Shown one piece after another: positions 1 to 11,200 of a DNA stretch of 64,000 nucleotides. How positions within the stretch are numbered: the stretch's first letter is position 1; each line of letters opens with the position of its first letter. Source of the stretch: Tritrichomonas foetus (taxonomy: Eukaryota; Parabasalia; Tritrichomonadida; Tritrichomonadidae); contig MLAK01000239.1 of the NCBI GenBank assembly GCA_001839685.1, positions 11,529-75,528 of the forward strand, in the 5' to 3' direction. Below the pieces are notes generated by a model. The model was not told the origin of the DNA. It saw only the letters and a program-made list of their open reading frames with translations, and did not search any database. The position numbers were made by a program, and so were the translations under genes.

Positions 1-1444
1 ATAGATTTAACAATTGACTGAAAGCTGTTCACCCGAAAACTGAAACAATAGCTTCTTCAGAATCATTTTCGAAATATTTGTGAATTCGACCATTTGCGAA
101 GTTTGCGATAAGGGAAATTTTCGTCATTCTTTTAGCTATTTGGGTTTTGATTTTTGACTGATGGTATTAAGTAATACTGATGATAAGGATCATTTTAGTG
201 ATTTCGTACGTTAAGACTATTTGGTTTGTATACATCTGAATTATAATGAAAATGATGAAAATTTGAATAATCATAATTATTGAATAAAATCGCAATTGCT
301 ACAGATGCAGTTGAAATTGATGGTTTATATTCAATTGAAACGAAAATGTCATATCGTTTCCAACATCAACTGCATTATAGAGATTCATCCCTTTCCACAT
401 TTTTAAAGATAATGATTTTTGACAGATATTGCGCTCTTCCAAATGGTTCTTGAGAAAATCTTTCTTGATTGTTCCTTCAATTGTCTCAAAAAGTAAAATT
501 CAAGTATCTCCTTAATTTCTAGGGAAAAAATGTTATTTGGGAGTCAACATTAGCATAATATAATATATCATGTATATATATATAAATATCAAATGATAAA
601 TAACTTTAAAGTGAGATATAACCATTTCATATATAAATAATGGTTTCAAGACAATAACTCATTCGAAGCATTTCCTCTATTATTCATTAGAGGTGATGTT
701 CAGTCAGGTATGTTTCACTTGAAATTAAAACTAATGAATTTCTCCACGAAATACTGAGTTTGGCTTTTTCATCACATATTCAATAATTCAGATATTTATC
801 TGAAAAAATATTCTTCACTTTTTCAATGCATTATTATAACAATTCTATTGTCTTATGGAAGGCTGAACCTTCGAATTTTTATTATTTAAGGTACGTAAAA
901 GACATGTTCGTTATATTGTAATTGGTTTCGTATCAAATTTTCTAAATACATTCAAAAAGTGGAAAATCTTTCGTTCATGACAAACTCAATTGATTTCGAT
1001 TTCATATAAGATAGTAAGAGCTTTGCTGTTTTTATTGGTTGACAGACATCATCATCATATCGACAAAGTGGCTCTGTAATTATCGCAATCCCTCTGCATT
1101 CCTACCAAAATCTTCATGAAATATGAAAATATAGTGCGAAACGAATCAACAGGTACAGTCACAGCGATTTTTCAAAAAGGTAATTTTACCCACCCTACTT
1201 ATATTGAGTCAATATACTTTTTTTTTCCTCATTGAGTGTGTATATCTTTTTCATTTGGAATTCTTTCCTTTTTCATATATTCTTTCCTTATATGCTAGAA
1301 ATTTGATGAAATTTGTTGATAAACTATACAATAATGATAACTATATTTATTTACTAACAATTAAGAGTGATAAAACGCTCCTTCTCATTTTCTTCGTGCT
1401 CTTTTTCCTTTTCACCTTCATCAACATAGCCTTTTCCACATTGC
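1..1444. other. Gene-poor AT-rich stretch
   Basis: No gene is recognised here. The minus strand at about 299-498 has an open stretch of roughly 65 codons without an ATG, ending at a stop at 299-301. Its composition looks somewhat protein-like, but I cannot place it in a family. It may be a decayed gene end or chance. A TA-rich microsatellite-like tract lies near 556-585. Confidence 0.4.
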
Positions 1445-2671
1445 TTAGTTGGTCGCAAGGTTGTATATTACATGTCCGACTGATAAAAGTCCCGCAATGA
1501 TAACAGCAATTGCGCCAACCAAGTGAACAAAGCAAGACTTTCCGTAAGCGCGCAAGTAAAAAACCGCTGGAAAGATGTAGACAGTAAATGATGCAAAAAT
1601 ATCGCCACAATAACTTATGTACACCCAATAATTATCAGATAAGTTCGAAATCACGACAACTATCGCAACGAGTGATATTCCCATCATTGCCCAAATTCCT
1701 TGTGGAAAGTTATCAGTTTTATCAATCACATTCAATATAATATATCCCATATTGTTCAATAATAGTGGAGACGAAAACAAAATAAAAAGCACGCAAATTA
1801 TGGAAATGACAAAATTAATCCAATCCTTCTCATAGTAGTCAAGAATGATTCCGCCTGTATTTTCATCAAAAAAAGTTAAATAACTAAAGAGTCCCATTAA
1901 TGTGTAGCTCACAAAAGCGATGATTACGACGTTTCTGAACATCCTCGACATATTGTTCACTGTTGGCTCCAATGCGTGCCGCATTCCAGGCCATGCAAAA
2001 GGGCAAATCACGTACGCATAGTTATATGTTGAAATTGTGTCTGTTATGCCCATATTCAGTCGGAAGAATGAAAATTGGTGATTCGGGTCGAAACCATAGG
2101 TATGAACCCTTATGAAAAAATTGACAACAACATACAAAAAAATGATGAAAAAACACAAAAGTTCCAAATAAGAAATGTAAACAACAAAAATGAGCCGATT
2201 GGAGAGACTCACTGGAATAAAAAATATGATTGATAAAAATAATCCAATAATATATGGATTGGTTATATAATAAGGCAAATCTGTATCAATCTGATTCATG
2301 AGTTCAATAATATGGGTTGTGATAAAACTGAAGTAGTCCGCAAGAAAGACAAATGTTGAAAGAATTGAGCAAGCGCCTGAAATAATCGCCATTCGTGGAG
2401 AGAAGCCGACTGACATGATTTCTTCATAAGTCGACTCGTGATAGAAAGCGGCCGACCAGACATAGAATTTCAATGCGTAGAACGTGAAAAGTGCGATAAC
2501 GATGTTGATAACGATGGTTGGAATGAGTCCGGTCGAATATGCTGATCCGAGACGAAGAGTGCCAATTCCGATAGCCGAATTCGCGGCAACTGCAACAAGC
2601 TGCCAAACAGTCAAAAGTCCACGCCTGGAGATAAACATAACATCGGGATTATCTCCTGGTTTCTTCTTCAT
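1445..2671 (-). CDS. Amino-acid transporter, AAAP (auxin/amino acid permease) family
   Basis: Predicted multi-pass membrane permease of about 408 residues with roughly eleven hydrophobic segments, the normal size for the AAAP family. The first membrane segment carries NSAIGIGTLRLG, which resembles the Asn-Ser-x-Ile-Gly-x-Gly signature in TM1 of these proton- or Na-coupled amino-acid carriers. The reading frame is open for 12 more codons upstream, but they begin at TTG. The first ATG, at 2671, is chosen because it precedes a short hydrophilic basic tail (MKKKPGDNP) and then TM1. Trichomonads rely on imported amino acids and have many such transporters, which is family knowledge. The substrate cannot be read from the sequence. 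The gene stands alone, with a 308-bp gap to the next gene, which is transcribed divergently. Confidence 0.85.
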   Translation of the reverse strand: MKKKPGDNPDVMFISRRGLLTVWQLVAVAANSAIGIGTLRLGSAYSTGLIPTIVINIVIALFTFYALKFYVWSAAFYHESTYEEIMSVGFSPRMAIISGACSILSTFVFLADYFSFITTHIIELMNQIDTDLPYYITNPYIIGLFLSIIFFIPVSLSNRLIFVVYISYLELLCFFIIFLYVVVNFFIRVHTYGFDPNHQFSFFRLNMGITDTISTYNYAYVICPFAWPGMRHALEPTVNNMSRMFRNVVIIAFVSYTLMGLFSYLTFFDENTGGIILDYYEKDWINFVISIICVLFILFSSPLLLNNMGYIILNVIDKTDNFPQGIWAMMGISLVAIVVVISNLSDNYWVYISYCGDIFASFTVYIFPAVFYLRAYGKSCFVHLVGAIAVIIAGLLSVGHVIYNLATN

Positions 2672-2979
2672 TGGTTTTGAATAAAATTCATTGAGCCGTT
2701 TTTGCAATAAATAATCAAAACTTTTTCAATATTAATTAATGTTTTGAAGGCGGATAAAAATCCTATGGAATATTTGTATAGTTTATACTTTCAATCTCTT
2801 TCAAAGATACTCTTTCAATTTCTCAAAATGACTTCGACAAAATCACACAAATGCATTTCTCCATTGATATATTAGAAATTGAGGATTGGGAATTTTTCAG
2901 TATTTATTTGGCAGCTTTGTTTTCAATAAAAATGACTATTTTTTTTTGGCCAAAAAGTGTCAGGTGAATAGAAACGAAA
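2672..2979. other. Divergent intergenic region
   Basis: This 308-bp AT-rich gap separates the transporter (minus strand) from the coiled-coil/F5-8C gene (plus strand). It must hold both promoters. No clear motif was assigned beyond T tracts. Confidence 0.4.
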
Positions 2980-4158
2980 ATGGACTTTTCAGTGATTTGG
3001 GAAAATAAAGAAGAAATCAAAATTAATATTTGGGAGCACGCAGCCAATATGAAAACATTACAAAGACTTTGTCAACAAAAAGAAACAAAATATTTTGTTC
3101 AAAGTAAAACTTCATATCAAAATCTTGTTGATTTCCTCAATTTTAACAATATGAGAAACGAATGCAATTGCACCAATAATTGTAAAGAAACAATGATCAA
3201 TGAAAGAAATGTTTTTGATATGAAAAGATTGAGTGAAGAATTCGAAAGTAATAAAATTGAAGAAGCGGTTTGTGAATTTTTGAAATCGAATGAAGATTAT
3301 TCTAAAGTGATTTCATATTTACAAATTGAAAATGAAGGAAATATTGAAGATAATCGAATTCTTGAAGAAATAATCAGTCAAAATCTTTTACAAATTTATC
3401 AACAATTTCCAAAATTGTTGCATAAATTGTCTTTCAGTCAACTTGATCGAATTTTTTCTTCTTTTTCTTCTAATTTCTTAGAATCAAAAATAACAGAAAA
3501 TAATGAACAGTCAATCATTTTTGATATCATTGAATATCTTTATTCTTCAAATAGAAATCAAAATCTAAATGAAAATGAAAAAGAAAAAGAAAAAGAAAAT
3601 GTTCAAAAAGAAAAATCACAAATGTTTCTACTTTTCCAACATGTAAATTTCAATTTAATTGATGATGAACGAACTTTCATTTTTCTTAAACATCTTGAAC
3701 AATTTGAGAAGAATAATTTCTTTCTTTCCAATCTTGTTGATAAACTTCATCAACGAATCACATCAAAAGATTCTGAAATTGAATTCATGAAAAATGAATA
3801 TTCAAGTCGAATAGACTTTTTAGAGCACGAACTTGACAATATTAAAATGCAATTTTTAGAAATTCAACAAAATATTTCAAAACATCAACAAGAAAATGAA
3901 GCACAAGTTAAAAAACATATTCAGGAACATAATAAAGAACATGAGAAACTTATTAATAATATTGATCAAATTGACAGAGACCTAAATGATAAATTAAAAA
4001 ACTATCAAACAATAAATGACGAAATGAAACAGAAAAACAAAGAATATGAACAAAATCTTGAGAATCAACTGTCACAGATTCAAGAACAAAAACGAGAAAT
4101 TACTCGATTAAAAAACTTATTAAAAAAGAGAAAATACTTCAACAAAAAAATCGATTAA
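2980..4158 (+). CDS. N-terminal part of a coiled-coil/F5-8C-domain protein (frame broken near 4122)
   Basis: This frame encodes 392 residues. Residues 1-60 are a divergent N-terminal domain. Residues 75-150 are helical and may be BACK-like, with the pattern KIEEAVCEFL followed by spaced leucines. There is a Lys/Glu low-complexity patch near 200, and residues 250-390 are a long heptad-rich coiled coil. The frame stops at 4156-4158. The coiled-coil pattern and its codon usage continue directly in the next frame (ILQQKNRLITKQ, then NQGILYYLLSYE), and the F5-8C domain then follows back in the original frame. The simplest reading is one gene, 2980-5160, with one A missing from the A6 run at 4122-4127 (or 4110-4115). 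Trichomonads have many proteins with a BTB/BACK-like or coiled-coil N-terminus and a C-terminal F5-8C domain. The function is unknown. It is either one functional gene with sequencing errors or a recent pseudogene. Confidence 0.7.
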   Translation: MDFSVIWENKEEIKINIWEHAANMKTLQRLCQQKETKYFVQSKTSYQNLVDFLNFNNMRNECNCTNNCKETMINERNVFDMKRLSEEFESNKIEEAVCEFLKSNEDYSKVISYLQIENEGNIEDNRILEEIISQNLLQIYQQFPKLLHKLSFSQLDRIFSSFSSNFLESKITENNEQSIIFDIIEYLYSSNRNQNLNENEKEKEKENVQKEKSQMFLLFQHVNFNLIDDERTFIFLKHLEQFEKNNFFLSNLVDKLHQRITSKDSEIEFMKNEYSSRIDFLEHELDNIKMQFLEIQQNISKHQQENEAQVKKHIQEHNKEHEKLINNIDQIDRDLNDKLKNYQTINDEMKQKNKEYEQNLENQLSQIQEQKREITRLKNLLKKRKYFNKKID

Positions 4159-4263
4159 TAACAAAACAAATAAACAATACACTAAATTTATTGATCTCTC
4201 ATATTAAGATTGATCATCATAGTGAGAAAGATAATCAAGGAATTTTATATTATTTACTCTCTT

Positions 4264-5160
4264 ATGAAAAATAAATTTGATCGAAAATATATCATTTCAC
4301 AGTCATCTAATAACATTTATGATATCATCGATTCATCAAGTTCGAAAAGATTTGGAACCTCTACTTCAACAAAATCACAAATTTATTTTGAATTTCAAGA
4401 AAAGATTCAAATTAATGGAATGATCATAAAATCGGATTCTAGCGCTTTTTTAAAATCATTTGGTATTCTGATTGATGATGAAATTGTCGAAAATATTCAA
4501 AATGCAGAAGAACTCAATGGAAAAAATCAACAAATGAAAATTCTTTTTTCCAAAAGAGAATGTCAAAAGATTGAAATAAAACAAACAGATAAGAGTCTTG
4601 ATGAAGATGGATATGGAATTTTATTCGAATATATTGATTTTTTATCACCCAATGAAAATTATTTTTCAACAGTTTTCAGATCAATGTTGAGAAATTCATA
4701 TTATAATCCATATTTATGCCCAGTTCATGTTTCATCAACATGTTTTTCTCCAGAAGATTTCTTATTTGATAAAAATTCATTTCAAAATACATGTACCTTT
4801 GAAGAAGAACGATCATGGATTCAGATCAAATTTTTAATTGGTCAAATTATTGTCAATGGAATGAGAATAAGAACATGGCGCAGTTGTAAAATGTGTGGAT
4901 TTGAATTAGTTGGAAGTAATTCCGATTCTAATTATGTCACAGAATCAAATCCAACAGAATGGACAACGATTTTCTCTCTTTCAAATCAAACAATCGAAGA
5001 ATCAACATTTGATTTTCCTCCATCAGGACCATTCAAATATCTTAGAATTATACAAACACAGAAAAATTCCGTAAACAGTTTTTCTCTAAAGCTTAAATCA
5101 CTTGACTTTTTTGGATTATTTAAATTTTCATCAATTAACCAACTTCAATGTGAATCATAG
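4264..5160 (+). CDS. C-terminal F5/8 type C (discoidin-like) part of the preceding broken gene
   Basis: This frame encodes 298 residues from the first ATG. That ATG is probably internal to the gene that starts at 2980. The frame carries two discoidin-like beta-sandwich segments. The clearest one, near residues 185-290, has SWIQIKF, then VNGMRIRTW, GFELVGSNS, EWTTIFSL and GPFKYLRIIQT, which is the strand order of F5/8 type C domains. These domains bind carbohydrate or lipid head groups in other organisms; here the ligand is unknown. There is no signal peptide, so an intracellular role is likely. Reading upstream, the domain joins the coiled-coil frame if one A is removed from the A5 run near 4268-4272. 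The two halves are in the same frame overall, so the two single-base shifts cancel. Confidence 0.7.
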   Translation: MKNKFDRKYIISQSSNNIYDIIDSSSSKRFGTSTSTKSQIYFEFQEKIQINGMIIKSDSSAFLKSFGILIDDEIVENIQNAEELNGKNQQMKILFSKRECQKIEIKQTDKSLDEDGYGILFEYIDFLSPNENYFSTVFRSMLRNSYYNPYLCPVHVSSTCFSPEDFLFDKNSFQNTCTFEEERSWIQIKFLIGQIIVNGMRIRTWRSCKMCGFELVGSNSDSNYVTESNPTEWTTIFSLSNQTIEESTFDFPPSGPFKYLRIIQTQKNSVNSFSLKLKSLDFFGLFKFSSINQLQCES

Positions 5161-5261
5161 AAAGATTCAATAAAAACAATATAAAACTATATAAATTATA
5201 TAAGTTTTCTAGATATATTTTAATAACATAAAAAACAAAAGAAATATGTAGAAAAATTCAA

Positions 5262-8200
5262 TCATTTGATGTTAATAGAATCTAAACTGCATGGCTGATC
5301 AATTGGTAAAATATCAAATGATGAAAGATTATCTTCAGTACGATACATGCTGAGCGATCCTGTCATTTGTACTTGGGGATTTAATTGACCAGATTTGTGA
5401 ATATTTGCTTTATTGTGTTTATTGGTATATTCACATAATTTACAGAGTGGTGCTTTCGATGGTGAAAAACATTGTTTGCATGATGGAATTCCACAAACGC
5501 TACAAAACATGGTTTGATGTGAAACTAGTTTGTTATGGCATGTAGGGCATAGTTCAAAACAATTTTGTTTCAAAACTCGTCTCAAAATACAGTTTGATGA
5601 AATAACAAAAGCTCTACCTTCTTCATTTGCACAAACAAGTGATCTATTTCCATTAAATACCGAAATTGCTACAATTTTATTTTTCTTTTCTTTATTTTCA
5701 TATTCATTTTCGAATTCATCATTTTCATGATTACTTTTGAAATGATTTTCTTCATAATTATTTTGATTATAAATTGAATTGTTGAAGCAACCTGGTGAAA
5801 ATGGATTAGAAAGGGGAATTTTGGTGATGGATTGTTCAAAAATGTTTACTTCCCATAAATTAATCTGTCCGGATATATGACCAGTAACAAAAAATGGTTT
5901 AGGAAACCATATAACACTATCACAAACAGACAAAGCGGTAACTTTTTCATTTTCATCATGAATAAAATGTTCTGCAATGATTTTAAAATCAAGTTCAATC
6001 AAACTGATCTTTTTGCTATCGCATGTAATGATGTAATCATTCACTTCATCAAATAAAATTTCTGTGATTATATTTTCACTTTCTTTTTTCCTGATTAAGA
6101 ATCCGCTCGTAAGATCGAAAAGGAATAGCATATTTCTAGAAGCAGCTGCAACAAGGGCAAAATGCAAAGAAACAGCAACTGTTTGGAATGATTCACCTGG
6201 TAAAAGTGAACGAGAAATTTGTGAAAATTTATCTGAGTAATAAAAATTCACAATCATTCCACAGCCAGAAGCAACAGTAAGAATCATTCCATCACTCGAT
6301 GTAGCTGTTGCAGTAATATCAAACAAAGGTTCAATATATTGACATTGGCCATTAATGTTAAATATTCCCTCTGTGATTGAAACAGACTTTGGTGGAATTC
6401 CAATATAATGAGAAAATTTAGGTAAAGCTCGTACTTCTTCATCGATCACATAAATTGATGCAACTTTGTCATTTTCTCGCATTGGAATTTTTCTAAGTTC
6501 AGTTGTTCGGACTTCGTCGGAATTAAGTAAAGTAATAAAATCTTTGGGAAGTCTTTGTGGATGTGGTGAAGTGAAAAGTTGTGAAGGGCACTGCCCAAAA
6601 TTGGTAATAACCGCGTTTTCAGCTTCTTTACTTTCGGAATTTCGAATTGCATTATCATAGGAAAGTGGATGGAATAAATTTTTAGCTTTTAAAGCTTCTT
6701 CACCTCGTTGTTTATAGCCAAATATTAAATCAATCCACTTTGGTAGGAAATCACTAACTTCTCGACTTTCTAAAATATTTCTCATTTGATAAACAAACAT
6801 TAAAGGTGTAATATGTGGTGGCAGTTCGACATTATCAATTGTTACTCCATCAGTTCTCTTTGGAAAAGTATAATGATTATTATTTTCAAACATTGAAGTA
6901 CAACAGTAAAATTCAGGAATAAGTTCTTTAACATCAGCAGAATTTAACTCACTTGAACTTTTCCATGATTCTTGAATTGATCGAAAAACGCGGTCAGGAT
7001 GATCGAAACCATTATGAAGGCACATATTATAAAGTGTATGTGGTTCTGATCGCATAAGAAAATATAGAACCGCGGCTGGATAAGAATAGTGAGATCCATA
7101 ATAGTAATGTGGATCAGATTCTCTGTAAACTTCGTCATATCTTTGTGCTCGTTCAGGTGAAAGTTGTCCCATTGGCTTTGAAAGATCGCGCAATTTCTGG
7201 GGAAGATATGTATCATAATCACCAACCACCCATGGAAAGATAGGATACTGAGAAAAGTCATTGAAACTTCGACCTGCAACAGTATTTAAATAAAGTAAAT
7301 AATCAAAATTAGACAATAAATTATTAGTCCAGAATTTGGAAATTTGTTCCACACTTTTCCCAAGCAATCTAGCAGAAAATCCAGGCCCTCTTCGAGTTGT
7401 TGAATTTTTCATAGTTTTCATTTTATTCAAAATTTGTTTCCTAGAGTGTGAACGTTCAACAACTAAAGAAAAATGGCATCCGTAAGCCGTGAAAATGTCA
7501 ATTGCATTTTTACTATAAATATAAGTGCGTTGTAATGCAATTGTAGCAAGAGAAAAAGGAATGTAAAGAACAACATGACCAAAGAATAGTGAAGATGGTC
7601 CATAAAGTCCTTGAATTGCTCCTTCAAAAAGTGGATAATGATAAAGTTGGCAGCGCTCATTATATAAAACAATTTCTTTTTCATTATTATTGTTACTATC
7701 GGAACATTCATAATCTTTCAATGTTGCATTCATTAAAATAATGAGTCTTTCTGAAGTTAAAAGGCCAACACAATGTAATGGCTCAGGCGATGCAAGCATT
7801 TTACATTTAAACAACTCATTATTCAAACAATCATTGTGTCTATTTTTTGTAAAATTACTGATGCTGCCACTTGAATGAAAGCTATGCTCTTTATTAATGT
7901 TGCTATTATTTGAATGGATATTCGTACTGTTACTACTACTCATCATACTAGAGTTATGAATAGTACTGTTACTTGAACTATTGAAATTATATTTGTATTC
8001 AAAGTTGTTGTTATGGTTTGATTCATCATTTTTATAAATGCTTAGAAACAGCTGTGCAATTCCAGCTTTTTGAGAACGGTAGTGACCAGGAAGATCCCAT
8101 CCTTGTAGGCATTTTGGTCCATAATGTGGTGTTTTGAATTCACTTAATGATGTATTAATTTCATTATTTTGGAATTCTGCAACAGGCGCAGTTGGCAGTT

Positions 8201-11200
8201 TTGCAACTTTTTCAAAATTGGCTTCATATGGGAATAATAGCGGAACTTGTCTAATTGGAACAGCAAGTGGATGAGTACTTGTTGTTGTTGTGTATTTTTC
8301 TGGAAGCTTTTGGCTTCTTTCTTGTTGAATTGAGGCTTGAAATATTTTAACGATTGAATGTTCAACTTTAACAAGCTCTGAATTCATTCGAATAAACATT
8401 TCAAATCTAAAAGATCTTCGAACTGTAGTGACATGTGCAATATTTTTTCGTTCAAAACGTATAACTCTATTTGAACGTGATTTGCGAGTGACATCAAGCC
8501 TATCTGCAGCAACTACAGCTGAATTTGCTGTTGCACTGTTTTCTATTGATCTCATATGTGACAAATATGTTGTATTGATTTCTGAATTGTTGACACGCAT
8601 TTGCTTTATACTTTCAAGTCTTTCCCCGGAATTAGAATTTAAAGGATGTGAAAATTCCGGATAGTCGCGTGAATAAACTTGTGATAAATTTTTGTAAAAA
8701 GTATTTTCATCAGATTTATTTGCTAGAGTGAGCATTTCATGTGTGGTTATTAAATAGATTAAAGAATTTGCAAAAGTTCGATTAGATATGCAAAAAGAAG
8801 TCAAAGTCGGTAAACTGAGAAAATGAAGAACCATTTCTTTGATTAATTCTGTATTTTTCTCATCAATTTTAGAAATGCACCCAATTATAAAATTATGAAA
8901 AACTTTATGTTGTAACCTATAATAATTTTCTGAAATACTCAAAACTTTTTCAAAAAGTTTTACAATAATTTTTTCTTCATTATCATCTCCAGTTTTTTCG
9001 TATTTGTTGGTTTCATGTTTAAATTCAGTGTTATCCCACCACCCTTCGATCACTCTATGTGTTAGAAATTCAACTAAAATAATGAATGAGTCATTATTGA
9101 TCGATAAATGTTCTTCAAGAAGTGCAAAAATCACTTTTCTATGCATAGATATTGCAATAGATGGAGGAACATCAGCACCATAAATCGTAAGTGGACTCAA
9201 TGCTTTTTTGAAGGCTGAAGAATCATGTCCAAGTCCTGCAAGAGATTTGGCAGCAACCAAAACAATAAATTCAACAATATTACTGTCAAAAAATGAAGAA
9301 ATATCATCTGGTAACTCTGTTTCAGGAAATTCAAGATCAGCAAACTGATCAAGAGAGATTGGATGGCATTTCAAGTAGCTATTTAATAAGTCATAAATAT
9401 CTGGATCCATGTCAACAAGATTATGAATTCCATAATCTGGTTGATTGTCACCTGATGATTCAAATGAAGGTCGAAAAGTGCGAGTTCGACTTTGTCTTCT
9501 CGGTGAAGGTTGTTGTTTCTTCGAAAATTGGAATGGATAAGGAATATTGTTTTTCTCACCAAAGCCTAATGAACATAAATTTTGAATAGAACTTGTATAA
9601 TCAACAAGTGATAAAGATTGTGTCATAATAAGTGAATATAAAGTATGCATGACTCGGAAAGAAATTGAATTGGAACTATTTTGTTTAATTTCAAACGGAA
9701 TTAAATGTGTTAACAAATCAAAAATAATTGGTAAAATGAAATTTCGATTGGTGTTAAACATTAAATATTCTTCCAAAGATGAAGCTTTTTTATTCATCAA
9801 GAATGAGAAAATTATCATCCAAAACTTTTCATTTCGTACAAAATAAAACAAATGTGGAACAATTTTTCGGAAATAAGAACCATCAAAATAATCTGGATAT
9901 GAAATACAGATATCAGCAATAAATTCAAAGAAATTGATAAAAAGTTCATTGTCAAGTTTAACTGCAAACAAAAAAGAATCACTACAAGAAATTTGTGAAG
10001 TATACAAATGAATATCACTTTTTATAAAATCAAGAAGAAGTTTTTGTTTGTCTCTAAATCGCTCATCTTTCAAATCATAAAAAACTTCATCAGAATCACA
10101 ATGAGGAATTGCTAAAATTGCCATTAAAACTTTTTTAATTAATACTGGTTGATATTTGAGATACAGTTTAAAAATGTCTAAAATGTTATTTTTGGATAAA
10201 ATTGACTCTTCTGAAACGACATCAAAAAATACAAAAGAATCCAATAAAATATGAAAAAACGGAATTGCATTTTCACAAACTTTATGAACTTGGAAGATTT
10301 GTTGGTAAAATTGATATGAAATATATGAAGATGATAAAAGTACAACATCACCAACTAAATTAATAAGTCCAGGCCAATCAAAATTATCTTCATTTTGAAC
10401 AGATTCAAGTTCAAGATGAAACATTTGTTCAACCTGTGGTGAAAAAAGTTTTAATTTCCTTCTCATTATATAATGTAAAGATGAATAAAATTTCGATCGT
10501 TCATATAATCCCATCTTAAATAAATTGAATGCAGATTGCATATAGAACATGAAATGTTCTTTTGTTTGAACTTCAAGTAATAAATTAAAAATGAAATAAG
10601 GGCCACCAAATAAATGCATATATCTTAATATTCCTTGATATGGAACTAATTTAACTCCCTTTGAAGCATTCATTGTTTTTTGACTGATTGCGTGTGGGCC
10701 AGATTCATACATTTTCTTTATTTCTTCTTGTTCAAGTGGAATTGAAGAAGAATGCAAAAATGGTGAAATAAACCAAAGTGCATTACATAACAATTGATCA
10801 TCAGTTCCAAGTTTTAAGGTAGAAATTCCAGATGTGTTTAATTCACCAATTTTCTTTCCGTCAAAATAGCCAGATATTATCTTTTGTTGGCTATTTTGTT
10901 TCTCTGTTGTAACAAATGAAAATAAATGCCATTCTTTTAATGGACAATAGACAGATCTATTGGAAAATGTAACATATCCATTTGATTCAAGATCTAGAGT
11001 TCCACCGGGGAATTCAGCAAGTGTGGTTTTCCCATAAAGTTCATTAACCATGAACCAAAAAGAACAACACGCATTTCTTTGGTAATTCACACTGCAGTTT
11101 CTGGCACAAGGATGCATTTGGTATACAATATAATGTGGGAATAATGGATCTGTTATTGAAGGAAGAATTTCTGGATCTTTACAGAATGCTAATGCTTGTT

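Noticed and set aside
1204..1628. Plus- and minus-strand frames of 93-98 codons at the 3' end of the transporter
   Set aside because: They overlap the transporter's reading frame or its terminus, and their hydrophobic or basic content is a shadow of it.
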